From Polynucleobacter bastaniensis (GTDB taxonomy: Bacteria; Pseudomonadota; Gammaproteobacteria; Burkholderiales; Burkholderiaceae): DNA of 64,000 nucleotides. How positions within the stretch are numbered: the first letter of the stretch is position 1; each line of letters begins with the position of its first letter. A program made the position numbers and the translations under genes. The DNA is taken from NCBI RefSeq assembly GCF_018882205.1, contig NZ_JACVOU010000001.1, forward strand, positions 310,001 through 374,000, given 5' to 3'. The notes under the pieces were generated by a model. That model had not been told where the DNA came from and did no database searches. It worked only from the letters and a program-made list of their open reading frames with translations. This document shows, piece by piece, positions 31,426 to 41,793 of the stretch.

Positions 31426-32292
31426 ATGAATAGTGGCCACGCCAACTCAGTGGAAGTAAAGCAAAAAACCTCTAGCGGTGGCCATGGCGAAGTTGTCGTT
31501 TCAATCAAGGACGTCGACTTCTCTTATGCTCCTGGCGAGCGGCAAATTTTATCCGGACTCAATATGGAGTTCTGTCGCGGCCAAGTGGTTGCCGTCATGG
31601 GCGGCTCTGGTTGTGGCAAGACCACTATTCTCAGACTCATTGGCGGTCAGTTCACCGCGCAGTCTGGTCAAGTATTATTCGAGGGCCTTGATATTGGCAA
31701 GATGAATGGCGCTGAATTGATGGCGGCTCGTCGTCGCATGGGAATGCTCTTTCAGTTCGGCGCACTGTTTACAGATCTCAGTGTTTTTGAAAACGTCGCC
31801 TTTCCCTTGCGTGAGCACACCAACTTAAGTGAAGATCTATTACGTTCTTTAGTATTGATGAAGCTGAATGCAGTTGGCTTACGTGGCGCACGCGATTTAA
31901 TGCCGGCGCAAATTTCTGGTGGTATGGCACGTCGTGTTGCTTTAGCTAGGGCGATTGCGCTCGATCCCCCTTTAATCATGTATGACGAGCCCTTTGCAGG
32001 TCTTGATCCCATCTCTTTGGGTATAACAGCGCGCTTGATTCGGGATTTGAATCAGGCTTTGGGCGCAACCAGTCTTTTGGTTACGCATGATGTGGAAGAA
32101 ACTTTTGAAATTGCCGATTACGTGTATTTCATTGCCAATGGCCGCATTGGTGCCGAGGGAACGCCGGAAGAGTTAAGTCGCTCAACAGATCCTTTTGTGC
32201 GTCAGTTTTTAGATGCCTCGCCAGATGGCCCAGTACCGTTTCACTATCCAGGACAAAGCCTTGAAGAAGATTTTGGGGTGAGCCTCAAATGA
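31426..32292 (+). CDS. mlaF: Phospholipid ABC transporter ATPase MlaF
   Basis: A 288-residue ABC ATPase of the Mla retrograde phospholipid transport system, acting on the cytoplasmic face with MlaE and MlaB. Walker A is GGSGCGKTT, the signature is ISGGMARR, and Walker B is LIMYDEPFAGLDP. It starts 10 bases after gltD and overlaps mlaE by 4 bases. The gene order mlaFEDACB is the beta-proteobacterial form. Confidence 0.94.
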   Translation: MNSGHANSVEVKQKTSSGGHGEVVVSIKDVDFSYAPGERQILSGLNMEFCRGQVVAVMGGSGCGKTTILRLIGGQFTAQSGQVLFEGLDIGKMNGAELMAARRRMGMLFQFGALFTDLSVFENVAFPLREHTNLSEDLLRSLVLMKLNAVGLRGARDLMPAQISGGMARRVALARAIALDPPLIMYDEPFAGLDPISLGITARLIRDLNQALGATSLLVTHDVEETFEIADYVYFIANGRIGAEGTPEELSRSTDPFVRQFLDASPDGPVPFHYPGQSLEEDFGVSLK

Positions 32293-33086
32293 GCATACTT
32301 CGTAAACCTATAGATCTCTTCGGTGATCTTGGATTTTTCATGCGTCGAAACTTGACTAGCCTTGGGCTTGCTGCACGTATGTTTGCAGCCGTCATTTGGC
32401 GCTCTGGTTTTTTATTAAAGAGACCTCGTTTAGTTTCTGATCAAATTTTATTTTTGGGTAATTACTCATTTGTGATTATTGCGGTATCTGGTTTGTTTGT
32501 TGGTTTTGTTTTGGGTTTACAGGGCTATTACACCCTGAATCGCTATGGCTCTGAGCAGGCTCTCGGTTTATTGGTTGCGCTATCGCTCACCCGTGAATTA
32601 GGTCCTGTGATTACCGCCCTTTTATTTGCTGGTCGTGCTGGTACTTCATTGACTGCGGAAATTGGCCTGATGAAAGCCGGTGAACAGCTCAGTGCTATGG
32701 AAATGATGGCGGTAGATCCATTAAGCCGCGTGATTGCTCCGCGTTTATGGGCTGGCATTATTGCAATGCCGATTTTGGCAACTATTTTTACTGCGGTTGG
32801 CGTGATGGGTGGCTACTTTGTTGGCGTTCCCTTAATTGGAGTCGATTCTGGCGCCTTCTGGTCGCAGATGCAGGGCGGGGTGGATCTATTTTCCGATATT
32901 GGCAATGGCCTCATTAAAAGCTTGGTATTTGGTGTGGCGGTGACTTTTATTGCGCTCTATCAGGGTTATGAGGCAAAGCCCACGCCTGAGGGGGTATCGC
33001 AGGCAACCACCAGAACTGTGGTGATTTCTTCCTTATCGGTTTTAGCATTAGATTTCTTGCTCACCGCGATGATGTTCTCGAATTAG
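32289..33086 (+). CDS. mlaE: Phospholipid ABC transporter permease MlaE
   Basis: A 265-residue inner-membrane permease of the MlaE family. Landmarks are LTRELGPVITALLFAGRAGTSLTAEIG and MEMMAVDPLSRVIAPRLWAG, the conserved loop that faces the ATPase. About five membrane segments are visible. It overlaps mlaF by the ATGA junction. Confidence 0.94.
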   Translation: MSILRKPIDLFGDLGFFMRRNLTSLGLAARMFAAVIWRSGFLLKRPRLVSDQILFLGNYSFVIIAVSGLFVGFVLGLQGYYTLNRYGSEQALGLLVALSLTRELGPVITALLFAGRAGTSLTAEIGLMKAGEQLSAMEMMAVDPLSRVIAPRLWAGIIAMPILATIFTAVGVMGGYFVGVPLIGVDSGAFWSQMQGGVDLFSDIGNGLIKSLVFGVAVTFIALYQGYEAKPTPEGVSQATTRTVVISSLSVLALDFLLTAMMFSN

Positions 33087-33107
33087 AAAGAATAAACTGG
33101 GACTCTT

Positions 33108-33590
33108 ATGAGAAAAAGTGCAATTGATATTTGGGTTGGAATTTTTGTAGCCATTGGTTTGCTGGCTGCTTTGTTTCTTGCATTAAAGGTTGGCAATATG
33201 AATGCCGTTTCATTTGCACCCACTTACAAAATTTCTGCGCGTTTTGACAATATTGGTGGACTTAAGCCACGCGCTCCAGTCAAAAGTGCGGGCGTAGTCG
33301 TTGGGCGCATTGCGAATATCTCTTTTGATGATAAAACATACCAAGCAACTGTCACTATGACGATTGAAGATGCTTATAAGTTTCCGAAAGATTCATCCGC
33401 CAAGATTTTGACTTCAGGTTTATTGGGTGAGCAATACATTGGTCTTGAGGCCGGCGGCTCCGATGATATGTTGGCTGCTGGAGATAAGATTACTCAGACT
33501 CAGTCCGCAGTAGTGCTAGAGAATCTCATTAGCCAGTTCTTATATAACAAGGCTGCTGACAGTGGCCAAGATAAGGGCGCAGCAAAATAA
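33108..33590 (+). CDS. mlaD: Phospholipid ABC transporter substrate-binding protein MlaD
   Basis: A 160-residue MCE-domain protein with an N-terminal membrane anchor (about 8-27) and one MCE domain (about 40-117, ISARFDNIGGLKPRAPVKSAGVVVGRI). MlaD forms a hexameric ring in the periplasm that receives lipid. The C-terminal helix ends with a short charged tail. Its stop overlaps the mlaA ATG by one base. Confidence 0.94.
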   Translation: MRKSAIDIWVGIFVAIGLLAALFLALKVGNMNAVSFAPTYKISARFDNIGGLKPRAPVKSAGVVVGRIANISFDDKTYQATVTMTIEDAYKFPKDSSAKILTSGLLGEQYIGLEAGGSDDMLAAGDKITQTQSAVVLENLISQFLYNKAADSGQDKGAAK

Positions 33591-34336
33591 TGTTGTTACT
33601 AGTAAAGCTCAAGCGCATCGTGTTACTGGGATTGGTTGGGGCCATGGTGGGTTGTGCCTCCATCCCTGCCGGAGTAGCACCTTCCCCGCATGATCCTTGG
33701 GAGCCGTTTAATCGTTCTGTTTTTGAATTCAATGAAGGCTTAGATACTTATCTACTTAAGCCAGTAGTGGCTGGCTACCGTTTTGTCTTGCCAGAGTTTG
33801 TACGTGACGGTATTTATAACTTCTTTAGTAATTACAGCGATATCTACACTGCATTGCAGAATCTTTTGCAGGGCAAGCCCGACTATGCTTTTAGCGATTT
33901 GATGAGGGTGGTAGTCAATACCACCTTTGGATTAGGTGGCTTGATCGATATGGCAACCCCAGGGGGTCTGCCAAAGCATAAGGAGGATTGGGGTCAAACC
34001 TTTGGTGTTTGGGGTGTTCCTTCAGGCCCTTATCTCGTTTTGCCATTCTTTGGTCCGAGTAGTGTGCGCGATACGTTTGGTACGGCGGCAGATTTGGAGT
34101 CTGACTACCTATTTAGATTGCTACCAGATGTTGCTTTGCGAAACAGCTTGACTGGCTTGCGAGTGGTAAATGCACGTAATACCTATTACGAGGCGGGTGA
34201 CCTACTGGATGGGGCTGCAATCGATAAATATAGCTTTGTGCGGGATGCCTATATTCAGAGACGTGCTTACCAGATCAATGAGGGGCGCGACGATGAAGAG
34301 CCGCTCATGCCAGTTTACGAGAACCCTTACCAATAA
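33590..34336 (+). CDS. mlaA: Outer-membrane lipoprotein MlaA (VacJ)
   Basis: A 248-residue lipoprotein with a signal and lipobox (MVGCAS; lipid cysteine near residue 22). The VacJ signature DPWEPFNRSVFEFNEGLD and the FFGPSSVRDTFG stretch are clear. It removes phospholipid from the outer leaflet and passes it to MlaC. In E. coli this gene is elsewhere on the chromosome, but in beta-proteobacteria it lies in the mla cluster, as here. Confidence 0.94.
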   Translation: MLLLVKLKRIVLLGLVGAMVGCASIPAGVAPSPHDPWEPFNRSVFEFNEGLDTYLLKPVVAGYRFVLPEFVRDGIYNFFSNYSDIYTALQNLLQGKPDYAFSDLMRVVVNTTFGLGGLIDMATPGGLPKHKEDWGQTFGVWGVPSGPYLVLPFFGPSSVRDTFGTAADLESDYLFRLLPDVALRNSLTGLRVVNARNTYYEAGDLLDGAAIDKYSFVRDAYIQRRAYQINEGRDDEEPLMPVYENPYQ

Positions 34337-34408
34337 GACGCCTGAGCCTCACTGGATTTACTTAAGGAGCTAAAATGGGCTTCAATGATTAGCGTTGATC
34401 GAGGACTC

Positions 34409-35056
34409 ATGAAAAGCCATAAAACCATTCATAAATATTTTTCAGTATTGCTATCAAGCTTGTTTTTGTTTGCTTGCAGCGCTTCTGCCCAAGCGGTTGA
34501 TCAATCTACGCCAGATGGTTTGATTAAGACTGTGGTTTCTGATGTGATGGCTTCTGTAAAGTCTGATCCAGAAATTCAAAAAGGGAATATCCCGCGCATT
34601 GTAGATTTAGTGGAAAAGAAAATTGTTCCTTACACCGACATGCGCCGCACTACTGAAATGGCGATGGGCCCAAACTGGAAAAAAGCGACTCCAGAGCAAC
34701 AGACCCAATTAGTTTCTGAGTTTAAGAATTTACTGATTCGTACATACTCTGGCGCTCTAAGCCAGCTGCGTGATCAAACAATTCAATTTAAGCCTTTGCG
34801 TGCAGCTCCAGACGATAAGGAAGTGGTTGTGAAAACTGTGGTGATTGGTCGTGGTGACCCGGTGCCGCTTGACTACCGTCTTGAAAAAACAGCCAATGGC
34901 TGGAGGGTCTACGACATGAACATCATGGGCGTCTGGTTAGTCGAGGCTTATCGCAATCAGTTTGCGAATCAAATTAGCCAGAATGGTGTTGAGGGTCTGG
35001 TGAAGTTCTTGCAGGATCGTAATAAGCAGCTTGCTGCTGCGAAGCCCGCAAACTAA
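34409..35056 (+). CDS. mlaC: Periplasmic phospholipid-binding protein MlaC
   Basis: A 215-residue secreted protein with a signal peptide (about 1-30) and the Ttg2 domain: IPRIVDLVEKKIVPYTDMRRTTEMAMG and WRVYDMNIMGVWLVEAYRNQF. It ferries lipid between MlaA and MlaFEDB. I chose the ATG at 34409, which follows GAGGA. The frame is open to 34385. Confidence 0.93.
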   Translation: MKSHKTIHKYFSVLLSSLFLFACSASAQAVDQSTPDGLIKTVVSDVMASVKSDPEIQKGNIPRIVDLVEKKIVPYTDMRRTTEMAMGPNWKKATPEQQTQLVSEFKNLLIRTYSGALSQLRDQTIQFKPLRAAPDDKEVVVKTVVIGRGDPVPLDYRLEKTANGWRVYDMNIMGVWLVEAYRNQFANQISQNGVEGLVKFLQDRNKQLAAAKPAN

Positions 35057-35090
35057 AGACCGCACAAGATCAATCAAAGATAAATATTAG

Positions 35091-35351
35091 ATGCCATTTT
35101 TGTTACCCAATTCAGTGACGCAAGACAATGTATTGCAGTTGGAGAAAGATGGCCTCTTAAATCTTGCGACATTAAGAGTAGTGGATTGCTGCAATCTCAA
35201 GGATTTTGACTCTACCGTACTAACGGTCTTATTAGCATGGCAAAAGAAATTACAGGCTGATGGTCAGCAGATTGCTGTGCAAAATGCACCTGAGAAGTTA
35301 ATCGTCTTAGCCGGCGTATATGGTGTTGCCCAGTTGCTAGGTTTGTCATAG
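35091..35351 (+). CDS. mlaB: STAS-domain protein MlaB
   Basis: An 86-residue STAS domain protein (NLATLRVVDCCNLKDFDSTVLTVLLAWQ) that binds MlaF and stabilises the transporter. It ends 1 base before the next ABC ATPase gene. The STAS fold is recognisable though divergent. The product assignment leans on gene position. Confidence 0.85.
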   Translation: MPFLLPNSVTQDNVLQLEKDGLLNLATLRVVDCCNLKDFDSTVLTVLLAWQKKLQADGQQIAVQNAPEKLIVLAGVYGVAQLLGLS

Positions 35352-35352
35352 C

Positions 35353-36105
35353 ATGCACGCCGCAATATCAATTCAAAACGTATCTAAAAATTATGGTGCA
35401 CTACAGGCGCTAGATGATGTTTCTTTATCCATCGAGCCAGGTGAATTTTTTGGTCTGCTAGGCCCTAATGGTGCTGGCAAGACAACACTCATCTCCATAT
35501 TGGCGGGTTTAGTGACTGCAGATGGTGGTCATGCTGCCATCATGGGAGCAGATGTTCAAAGCCAATTCCGTGATGCTCGCCGGATGCTAGGTGTCGTGCC
35601 GCAGGAGTTGGTGTTCGACCCCTTCTTTACCGTCAGAGAAACACTGCAATTTCAGTCTGGTTACTTTGGCATTCGTCATAACGACGCTTGGATTGACGAG
35701 ATCATGGCTAATTTGGATCTCACTGGTAAGGCTGATAGTAATATGCGCTCCTTATCTGGCGGTATGAAGCGCCGAGTATTGGTGGCGCAGGCCTTAGTTC
35801 ATAGGCCGCCAGTCATTATTTTGGATGAGCCTACTGCTGGAGTTGACGTAGAGTTACGTCAATCGCTTTGGCAATTCATTAGTCGCTTAAACCAAGATGG
35901 TCACACCATCGTTTTAACAACCCATTACCTTGAAGAGGCTGAGGCATTGTGTCAGCGCATTGCCATGCTCAAGCAGGGAAAGATTGTTGCTTTGGATACA
36001 ACCGCGAATTTATTGAGCCAATACGGCTCAGTGAAAAAAGATGGTGAGGGTAAAACAGATCTCGAAGATGTGTTTGTCAACATCATGTCGGGGGGTGCTC
36101 GATGA
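35353..36105 (+). CDS. ABC transporter ATPase (YadG-like)
   Basis: A 250-residue ABC ATPase with Walker A GPNGAGKTT, signature LSGGMKRR, and Walker B VIILDEPTAGVD. The closest E. coli type is YadG. The substrate is unknown. It is joined to the permease gene by a 4-base overlap, and the pair sits between mlaB and the BolA gene, an arrangement common in Burkholderiaceae. Confidence 0.9.
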   Translation: MHAAISIQNVSKNYGALQALDDVSLSIEPGEFFGLLGPNGAGKTTLISILAGLVTADGGHAAIMGADVQSQFRDARRMLGVVPQELVFDPFFTVRETLQFQSGYFGIRHNDAWIDEIMANLDLTGKADSNMRSLSGGMKRRVLVAQALVHRPPVIILDEPTAGVDVELRQSLWQFISRLNQDGHTIVLTTHYLEEAEALCQRIAMLKQGKIVALDTTANLLSQYGSVKKDGEGKTDLEDVFVNIMSGGAR

Positions 36106-36890
36106 AACCTATTTTGAAAAAACTGCCAATCTCTTATGGCAGCGGCTTTCCGACCTTGCTCCGAAAAGAAATCAAACGTTTTTATAAGGTGGCGTTCCAG
36201 ACAGTCGCCGCGCCAGTCCTTACTGCCGTTCTGTATCTAATGATCTTCGGACATGTGCTCGAAGGCAAAGAGGTATACGGTCGCTTAAATTACACGGCCT
36301 TCTTGATTCCTGGCCTAGTCATGATGAGCATATTACAGAATGCGTTTGCAAATACCTCTTCATCACTTATTCAGTCTAAGGTAACTGGCAACCTAGTCTT
36401 TGTACTGCTAGCCCCTTTTAGTCACTTAGAGTTTTATGCCGCCTATGTATTGGCCGCAGTGTTTCGTGGAATTGTTGTGGGCGCTGGCGTATTGCTGATT
36501 ACCGCTTGGTTTGCTATGCCATCTTTTGAATATCCCCTGTGGATCATGGCATTCGCCTTGTTGGGCGCCGCAATTTTAGGAAGCATGGGCTTAATTGCAG
36601 GCATCTGGGCTGATAAGTATGATCAATTAGCGGCCTTCCAGAATTTCATCATCATGCCGGCAACGATGCTATCGGGCGTGTTTTATTCCATCCATTCTTT
36701 GCCAGCAGCATGGCAAGTGGTATCGCACTTCAATCCATTCTTCTACATGATTGATGGCTTCCGTTATGGCTTCTTTGGAGTGTCAGATATCTCCCCTTGG
36801 AATAGTTTGGCGATTGTGACCTGCTTCTTTATCGGAGTGTCAGTGATTGCTTTGCGTTTGCTGCAAAAAGGCTACAAGCTCAGGAACTAA
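36102..36890 (+). CDS. ABC transporter permease (YadH-like, ABC-2 type)
   Basis: A 262-residue ABC-2-type permease with about six hydrophobic segments and the end motif FNPFFYMIDGFRYGFFG characteristic of the family. It pairs with the ATPase just upstream. Candidate roles are export of a lipid or glycan, but nothing in the sequence fixes the substrate. Confidence 0.9.
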   Translation: MKPILKKLPISYGSGFPTLLRKEIKRFYKVAFQTVAAPVLTAVLYLMIFGHVLEGKEVYGRLNYTAFLIPGLVMMSILQNAFANTSSSLIQSKVTGNLVFVLLAPFSHLEFYAAYVLAAVFRGIVVGAGVLLITAWFAMPSFEYPLWIMAFALLGAAILGSMGLIAGIWADKYDQLAAFQNFIIMPATMLSGVFYSIHSLPAAWQVVSHFNPFFYMIDGFRYGFFGVSDISPWNSLAIVTCFFIGVSVIALRLLQKGYKLRN

Positions 36891-36956
36891 GTTTGTAAAG
36901 CGTGTTTCAAAATTAGTATTTAAGAATACTCAGAAATTAGAAATCAGGAGATTGTA

Positions 36957-37205
36957 ATGTTCCCAACCCCAGAACAAATTGAAGGCTATATTCAGCAAGG
37001 TCTCTCATGCACCCACGTTAAAGTTGAGGGTGATGGCCAGCATTTTTTTGCGACGATTGTGAGTCCGGCATTTGAAGGTAAGCGTTTGATTCAGCGCCAT
37101 CAATTGGTATATGGCGCTATGGGTGACCGCATGAAGGCGGAGGTGCATGCTTTATCAATTAAAGCATTTACTCCTGAAGAGTTCGCACAAAACACCCCAA
37201 CTTAA
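36957..37205 (+). CDS. ibaG: BolA/IbaG-family protein
   Basis: An 82-residue BolA-family protein with the core THVKVEGDGQHFFATIVSPAFEGKRLIQRHQLVYGAMGDRM. IbaG proteins interact with monothiol glutaredoxins in iron-sulfur handling. A CGFS glutaredoxin gene is present at 62751-63059. It lies just before murA, a conserved pairing also found in E. coli. Confidence 0.9.
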   Translation: MFPTPEQIEGYIQQGLSCTHVKVEGDGQHFFATIVSPAFEGKRLIQRHQLVYGAMGDRMKAEVHALSIKAFTPEEFAQNTPT

Positions 37206-37238
37206 AATACGAAATTAGCTTTTTACTGGAATAGATTC

Positions 37239-38513
37239 ATGGATAAATTACGGATGGTTGGCGGCACCCCTCTGAAGGGTGAGGTTTCGATTGCTGGTGC
37301 CAAGAATGCAGCGCTACCAATTCTGTGCGCTTGCTTGCTCACTGATCAGCCTATCACTTTGCGTAATGTTCCTGACTTACAAGATGTGCGGACTATGCTC
37401 AAGCTTCTCCAAGAAATTGGTGTGACTTTCACTTTTCCAGATGTGAATGATCGTAATTGCGTTGTACTTAGGGCAGCCAATATTAAGAGCTCTGAAGCAA
37501 CATATGAGATGGTTAAAACCATGCGTGCCTCTATTCTGGTTTTGGGTCCATTGCTTGCCAGAATGCATAACGCTAAGGTTTCACTGCCAGGTGGCTGCGC
37601 GATTGGTGCACGTCCAGTAGATCAGCACATCAAGGGCTTAAAAGCCATGGGTGCCACCATCAAGATTAAGAGTGGTTATATTCAGGCAGAAACTAAATCT
37701 GCTACGGGTCGTCTGCAAGGTGCCTCCATCTTGACCGATATGATCACCGTAACTGGTACAGAAAATTTACTGATGGCCGCTACTTTGGCGTCAGGCACAA
37801 CCATCCTAGAGAATGCAGCGCGCGAGCCTGAAGTAGGCGACTTAGCTGAGTTGCTCGTCAAAATGGGTGCAAAGATTACCGGCATCGGTAGCGATCGCTT
37901 AGTGATTGAGGGAGTTGAAAAGCTCCATAGTGCAGAACATGCTGTGATTGCTGATCGGATTGAAGCAGGCACATTCTTATGCGCAGTTGCTGCTACTGGT
38001 GGTGAGGTACTGGTGAAGCACTGCCGTCCAGATACATTGGATGCGGTGATGGTCAAACTCAAAGAAGCCGGTTTAGAGATGGAAGTCGGCCCTGATTGGA
38101 TTAAAGCTTCTATGAAAGGCCGCCCTAAGGCGGTTAGTTTCCGCACCTCTGAATATCCAGCCTTCCCAACCGATATGCAGGCGCAACTTATGGCAGTCAA
38201 TGCGATTGCAGAGGGCAATGCCACCATTACTGAGACCATCTTTGAAAACCGCTTTATGCACGTTCAAGAGATGAACCGCCTCGGTGCTGATATCGCAATT
38301 GAGGGGAATACGGCTATTGCGCAGGGCGTGGAGAAGCTTTCTGGCGCTATCGTCATGGCCACTGATTTACGTGCTTCCGCCAGCCTAGTGATTGCCGGCT
38401 TAGCTGCCCAAGGCGAAACCCAGGTGGATCGGATTTATCACTTAGATCGGGGATATGACCGCATGGAGCAAAAGTTGACCCTCTTGGGGGCTAACATTCA
38501 GCGGATCAAGTAA
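37239..38513 (+). CDS. murA: UDP-N-acetylglucosamine 1-carboxyvinyltransferase
   Basis: A 424-residue MurA that adds enolpyruvate to UDP-GlcNAc, the first committed step of peptidoglycan synthesis. The active-site cysteine (fosfomycin target in related enzymes) is Cys120 in [15 protein letters not shown]. The catalytic lysine-asparagine pair lies in [10 protein letters not shown] near the start. [12 protein letters not shown] and [15 protein letters not shown] are also conserved. Confidence 0.97.
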   Translation: MDKLRMVGGTPLKGEVSIAGAKNAALPILCACLLTDQPITLRNVPDLQDVRTMLKLLQEIGVTFTFPDVNDRNCVVLRAANIKSSEATYEMVKTMRASILVLGPLLARMHNAKVSLPGGCAIGARPVDQHIKGLKAMGATIKIKSGYIQAETKSATGRLQGASILTDMITVTGTENLLMAATLASGTTILENAAREPEVGDLAELLVKMGAKITGIGSDRLVIEGVEKLHSAEHAVIADRIEAGTFLCAVAATGGEVLVKHCRPDTLDAVMVKLKEAGLEMEVGPDWIKASMKGRPKAVSFRTSEYPAFPTDMQAQLMAVNAIAEGNATITETIFENRFMHVQEMNRLGADIAIEGNTAIAQGVEKLSGAIVMATDLRASASLVIAGLAAQGETQVDRIYHLDRGYDRMEQKLTLLGANIQRIK

Positions 38514-38533
38514 GCCTGATGGATAATTAGTCC

Positions 38534-39160
38534 ATGAAGTTAACTTTAGCCCTCTCGAAAGGGCGCATCTTCGAAGAAACCGCCGAGATCTTATCTAAGA
38601 TCGGTATTCGTCCGCTTGAGGATCCAGAAAAGTCACGCAAACTGATTATTGAAACCTCTAATCCTGACGTGCGCCTAATTATTGTGCGCGCTTCAGATGT
38701 GCCGACCTACGTTCAGTTTGGCGGCGCAGACTTTGGTGTTGCAGGTTTAGATGTGTTGATGGAAAACGGAACCGATGGCCTATATGTTCCTTTTGACTTA
38801 AATATTGCCAAATGTCGTATGTCTGTTGCTGTGAGAGAAGGCTTTGACTATGCAGCTGCAGTGAAGCAGGGCTCGCGTTTGAAGGTTGCAACAAAGTATG
38901 TCAATTGTGCACGCGAGCACTTTGCTAACAAAGGTGTTCACATCGATACGATTCACCTCTATGGCTCGATGGAGCTAGCCCCATTAGTTGGCTTGGCAGA
39001 TGCGATTGTAGATTTAGTATCTACCGGCAATACCCTGCGCGCTAACGGCTTAGTTGAGGTTGAGCCTATCGCCGATATCAGCGCACGCTTAGTGGTAAAT
39101 CAAGCGTCTTACAAACGTAAGCGCACACAGTTGCAGCCATTTTTTGAGTTGCTGAAGTAA
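38534..39160 (+). CDS. hisG: ATP phosphoribosyltransferase, short form
   Basis: A 208-residue HisG, first enzyme of histidine synthesis (ATP plus PRPP). It is the short form lacking the C-terminal regulatory domain, so by family rule it requires a HisZ partner, which is not in this window. Motifs are [27 protein letters not shown], and [19 protein letters not shown]. It begins the hisGD block after murA. Confidence 0.95.
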   Translation: MKLTLALSKGRIFEETAEILSKIGIRPLEDPEKSRKLIIETSNPDVRLIIVRASDVPTYVQFGGADFGVAGLDVLMENGTDGLYVPFDLNIAKCRMSVAVREGFDYAAAVKQGSRLKVATKYVNCAREHFANKGVHIDTIHLYGSMELAPLVGLADAIVDLVSTGNTLRANGLVEVEPIADISARLVVNQASYKRKRTQLQPFFELLK

Positions 39161-39171
39161 AGAAAAATCAC

Positions 39172-40494
39172 ATGTCAGCAGACGTCAAAGTTAAACGCCT
39201 TAATAGTAAAGATGCAGGATTCAAAGAAACTCTGCTATCTAGTCTTTCTTTGCCGATGGCCGATGATGAGGCAATTGATACTGCCGTAGTGAACATTCTG
39301 GCTAAACTCAAAAGTGAGGGTGATGCTGCGGTACTTTCCTTTACAAAACAGTTTGATCGTCTCAACGTTTCCAGTGTTGCTGAGTTGGAAATTTCTCAAG
39401 AAGAATTAAAAAAAGCTTACGAAGGTTTATCACTTGAGCAAAAAAATGCTCTCGACGTTGCTGCGCAAAGAGTGCGTGCGTATCACGAGAAGCAAAAGAT
39501 TGAGGCGGGCTGCCATTCTTGGGAATACGAAGAGGCAGACGGCACGCGCTTAGGTCAAAAAGTCACCGCCTTAGATCGCGTTGGCATTTATGTTCCTGGC
39601 GGCAAAGCGGCTTATCCATCCTCTGTACTGATGAATGCGATTCCCGCAAAAGTTGCTGGTGTCAAAGAAGTCATCATGGTGGTGCCTACTCCAGATGGTG
39701 CTCGCAACCCTTTAGTCTTGGCTGCTGCTTACTTATCCGGTGTTGATCGCGTCTTTACGATTGGTGGTGCGCAAGCTGTTGGCGCTTTAGCTTATGGCAC
39801 GCAGACTATTCCTGCGGTTGACAAGATTGTTGGTCCAGGCAATGCGTATGTAGCAGCCGCTAAGCGCCGAGTATTTGGTACTGTCGGTATCGACATGATT
39901 GCTGGCCCTTCAGAAATTTTAGTACTCTGCGATGGTTCTAGTAACCCCGATTGGATTGCGATGGACTTGTTCTCGCAGGCTGAGCACGATGAGTTGGCAC
40001 AATCTATTTTGCTTTGCCCAGATGAGAAATTTATTGAACAAGTACAAAATAGTATTCACAAGCTATTACCTGAGATGCCTAGAAAGAAAGTGATTGAAGC
40101 ATCGCTTACTAATCGCGCTTTATTGATTCAGGTAAAAGATATGAGCGAGGCATGTGAGATTGCCAACGCCATTGCTGCTGAGCATTTAGAGATTTGCGCT
40201 GCTGAGCCGCGCAAGTGGGCTGAGTTAATTCGACATGCTGGCGCCATCTTTATGGGTAACTACACCAGCGAATCTTTGGGTGATTATTGCGCAGGACCGA
40301 ATCACGTCTTACCAACAGCACGCACTGCACGCTTCTCTTCCCCATTGGGTGTGTATGACTTCATTAAGCGCTCAAGCATGATTGAAGTGAGTGAAGCAGG
40401 TGCTCAAACGCTAGGCGCTGTGGCAAGTACGCTCGCGCACGGCGAGGGCTTAACAGCTCATGCCCGCGCTGCCGAGATGCGTTTGAATAAGTAA
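39172..40494 (+). CDS. hisD: Histidinol dehydrogenase
   Basis: A 440-residue zinc enzyme that oxidises histidinol to histidine in the last two steps. Landmarks are [29 protein letters not shown] segment (from VGIYVPGG), [24 protein letters not shown] and [16 protein letters not shown]. It lies 11 bases after hisG, in the same operon. Confidence 0.96.
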   Translation: MSADVKVKRLNSKDAGFKETLLSSLSLPMADDEAIDTAVVNILAKLKSEGDAAVLSFTKQFDRLNVSSVAELEISQEELKKAYEGLSLEQKNALDVAAQRVRAYHEKQKIEAGCHSWEYEEADGTRLGQKVTALDRVGIYVPGGKAAYPSSVLMNAIPAKVAGVKEVIMVVPTPDGARNPLVLAAAYLSGVDRVFTIGGAQAVGALAYGTQTIPAVDKIVGPGNAYVAAAKRRVFGTVGIDMIAGPSEILVLCDGSSNPDWIAMDLFSQAEHDELAQSILLCPDEKFIEQVQNSIHKLLPEMPRKKVIEASLTNRALLIQVKDMSEACEIANAIAAEHLEICAAEPRKWAELIRHAGAIFMGNYTSESLGDYCAGPNHVLPTARTARFSSPLGVYDFIKRSSMIEVSEAGAQTLGAVASTLAHGEGLTAHARAAEMRLNK

Positions 40495-40501
40495 ATTATT
40501 T

Positions 40502-40699
40502 ATGAATCATCAGTCTGCAATGGGCGCTCCTATGGAATTCAAAACTGCAACTAAATCAGCTCCCCAGTATGAGGCTGATGAGGGATTATTAACTATGATT
40601 CAAATATCTCAAATTAAGAGTTTGATCTCAAGTGGTGTCAAGAAAAAATTGGTCAAATCAAGCTTGATAAGGGATAAAAAAGACCCAGCAAGTGCTTGA
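40502..40699 (+). CDS. Possible small ORF of 65 codons between hisD and hisC
   Basis: A 65-residue ORF with no recognised domain and a lysine-rich C terminus, starting 8 bases after hisD. It has no ribosome-binding site and its composition looks like non-coding sequence. It may be a remnant or a chance ORF. The 225-base gap holds nothing else that I can identify. Confidence 0.2.
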   Translation: MNHQSAMGAPMEFKTATKSAPQYEADEGLLTMIQISQIKSLISSGVKKKLVKSSLIRDKKDPASA

Positions 40700-40719
40700 A
40701 CAGAATCGCCTCTAGAGAT

Positions 40720-41793
40720 TTAAAGCTGTACCAGAATTTCTTTTAAGGCGCTAATTAATTCATTTGTTTGCTCATCTGTACCGATAGTGATGCGCAGAAA
40801 TTCTTCAATCCGTGGGGACTTGAAGTGACGCACAATCATTCCACGATCGCGTAAGGCCTGGTACAGTTTTGCACCGGCATGCTTTGGATGTCGTGTAAAA
40901 ATAAAGTTGGCTGTTGATGGCAAGGTATCAAAGCCCAATGCAGATAATTCAGAAACTAAGCGTTCGCGAGTTTGAACCACTCTTTTACTCGTCGTTTCCA
41001 AATGCGCTTGATCTTGTATTGCAGCAATTGCTCCAGCCTGAGCCAAGCGACCTAGTGGATAAGAGTTAAAACTATTTTTTACACACTCAAGACCCTCAAT
41101 GAGGGCTGGATGTCCCACTGCAAATCCAACGCGAAGTCCTGCTAGGGCGCGAGACTTAGATAAAGTGTGTACAACTAAGAGGTTTTCTGGGCAGGCATTT
41201 CCACGAAGCAGGGGAATACAAGACTCAGTGCCGTAATCGACGTAGGCCTCATCGATCACCACCACTGAATCTGTATTTTTGCTTAGAAGGGCTTCAATCT
41301 CAGACCGAGGAATAGCTCGACCAGTTGGAGCATTGGGATTAGGAAAAATAACCCCGCCATTAGGGGTTTTGAAGTTCTCTGTCGCAATTTCAAAATGAGG
41401 GCCTAGGGCGACAGTTTGATAGTCAATGCCGAATAATTTGCAATAGACTGGGTAGAAGCTATAGGTGATATCCGGAAACTGAATGGGTTTGGATTGCTTG
41501 AGAAGACCTAAAAATACGTGGGCCAAGACCTCATCGGAACCATTTCCTAAAAACACCTGTTTTGGGTCTAGACCATGCAAATCGGCAATGGCTTTTTTAA
41601 GGGTCACTCCTTCCGGGTCCGGATAGAGCCTTAAATCATCCGTGTTTTGCTGATTTATAGCTGCTAGGGCCAGCGGGGAAGGGCCATAAGGGCTTTCATT
41701 CGTGTTGAGCTTTACCAGTCGCTCCATTTGCGGTTGCTCCCCAGGGGTATAAGGGGTCAGGGTCTGAACAACGGGACTCCAAAAGCGGCTCAT
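40720..41793 (-). CDS. hisC: Histidinol-phosphate aminotransferase
   Basis: A 357-residue class-II PLP aminotransferase. The PLP-binding lysine lies in [15 protein letters not shown], and [11 protein letters not shown] and [11 protein letters not shown] are family motifs. It converts imidazoleacetol phosphate to histidinol phosphate. It is on the minus strand between hisD and hisB, both on the plus strand, while the usual beta-proteobacterial order has hisGDCB all in one direction. Confidence 0.95.
   Translation of the reverse strand: MSRFWSPVVQTLTPYTPGEQPQMERLVKLNTNESPYGPSPLALAAINQQNTDDLRLYPDPEGVTLKKAIADLHGLDPKQVFLGNGSDEVLAHVFLGLLKQSKPIQFPDITYSFYPVYCKLFGIDYQTVALGPHFEIATENFKTPNGGVIFPNPNAPTGRAIPRSEIEALLSKNTDSVVVIDEAYVDYGTESCIPLLRGNACPENLLVVHTLSKSRALAGLRVGFAVGHPALIEGLECVKNSFNSYPLGRLAQAGAIAAIQDQAHLETTSKRVVQTRERLVSELSALGFDTLPSTANFIFTRHPKHAGAKLYQALRDRGMIVRHFKSPRIEEFLRITIGTDEQTNELISALKEILVQL

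Noticed and set aside
37682..38239. 185-codon open frame on the minus strand inside murA
   Set aside because: It is antisense to an intact murA, lacks a ribosome site, and its translation is a codon-bias shadow with no family signature.
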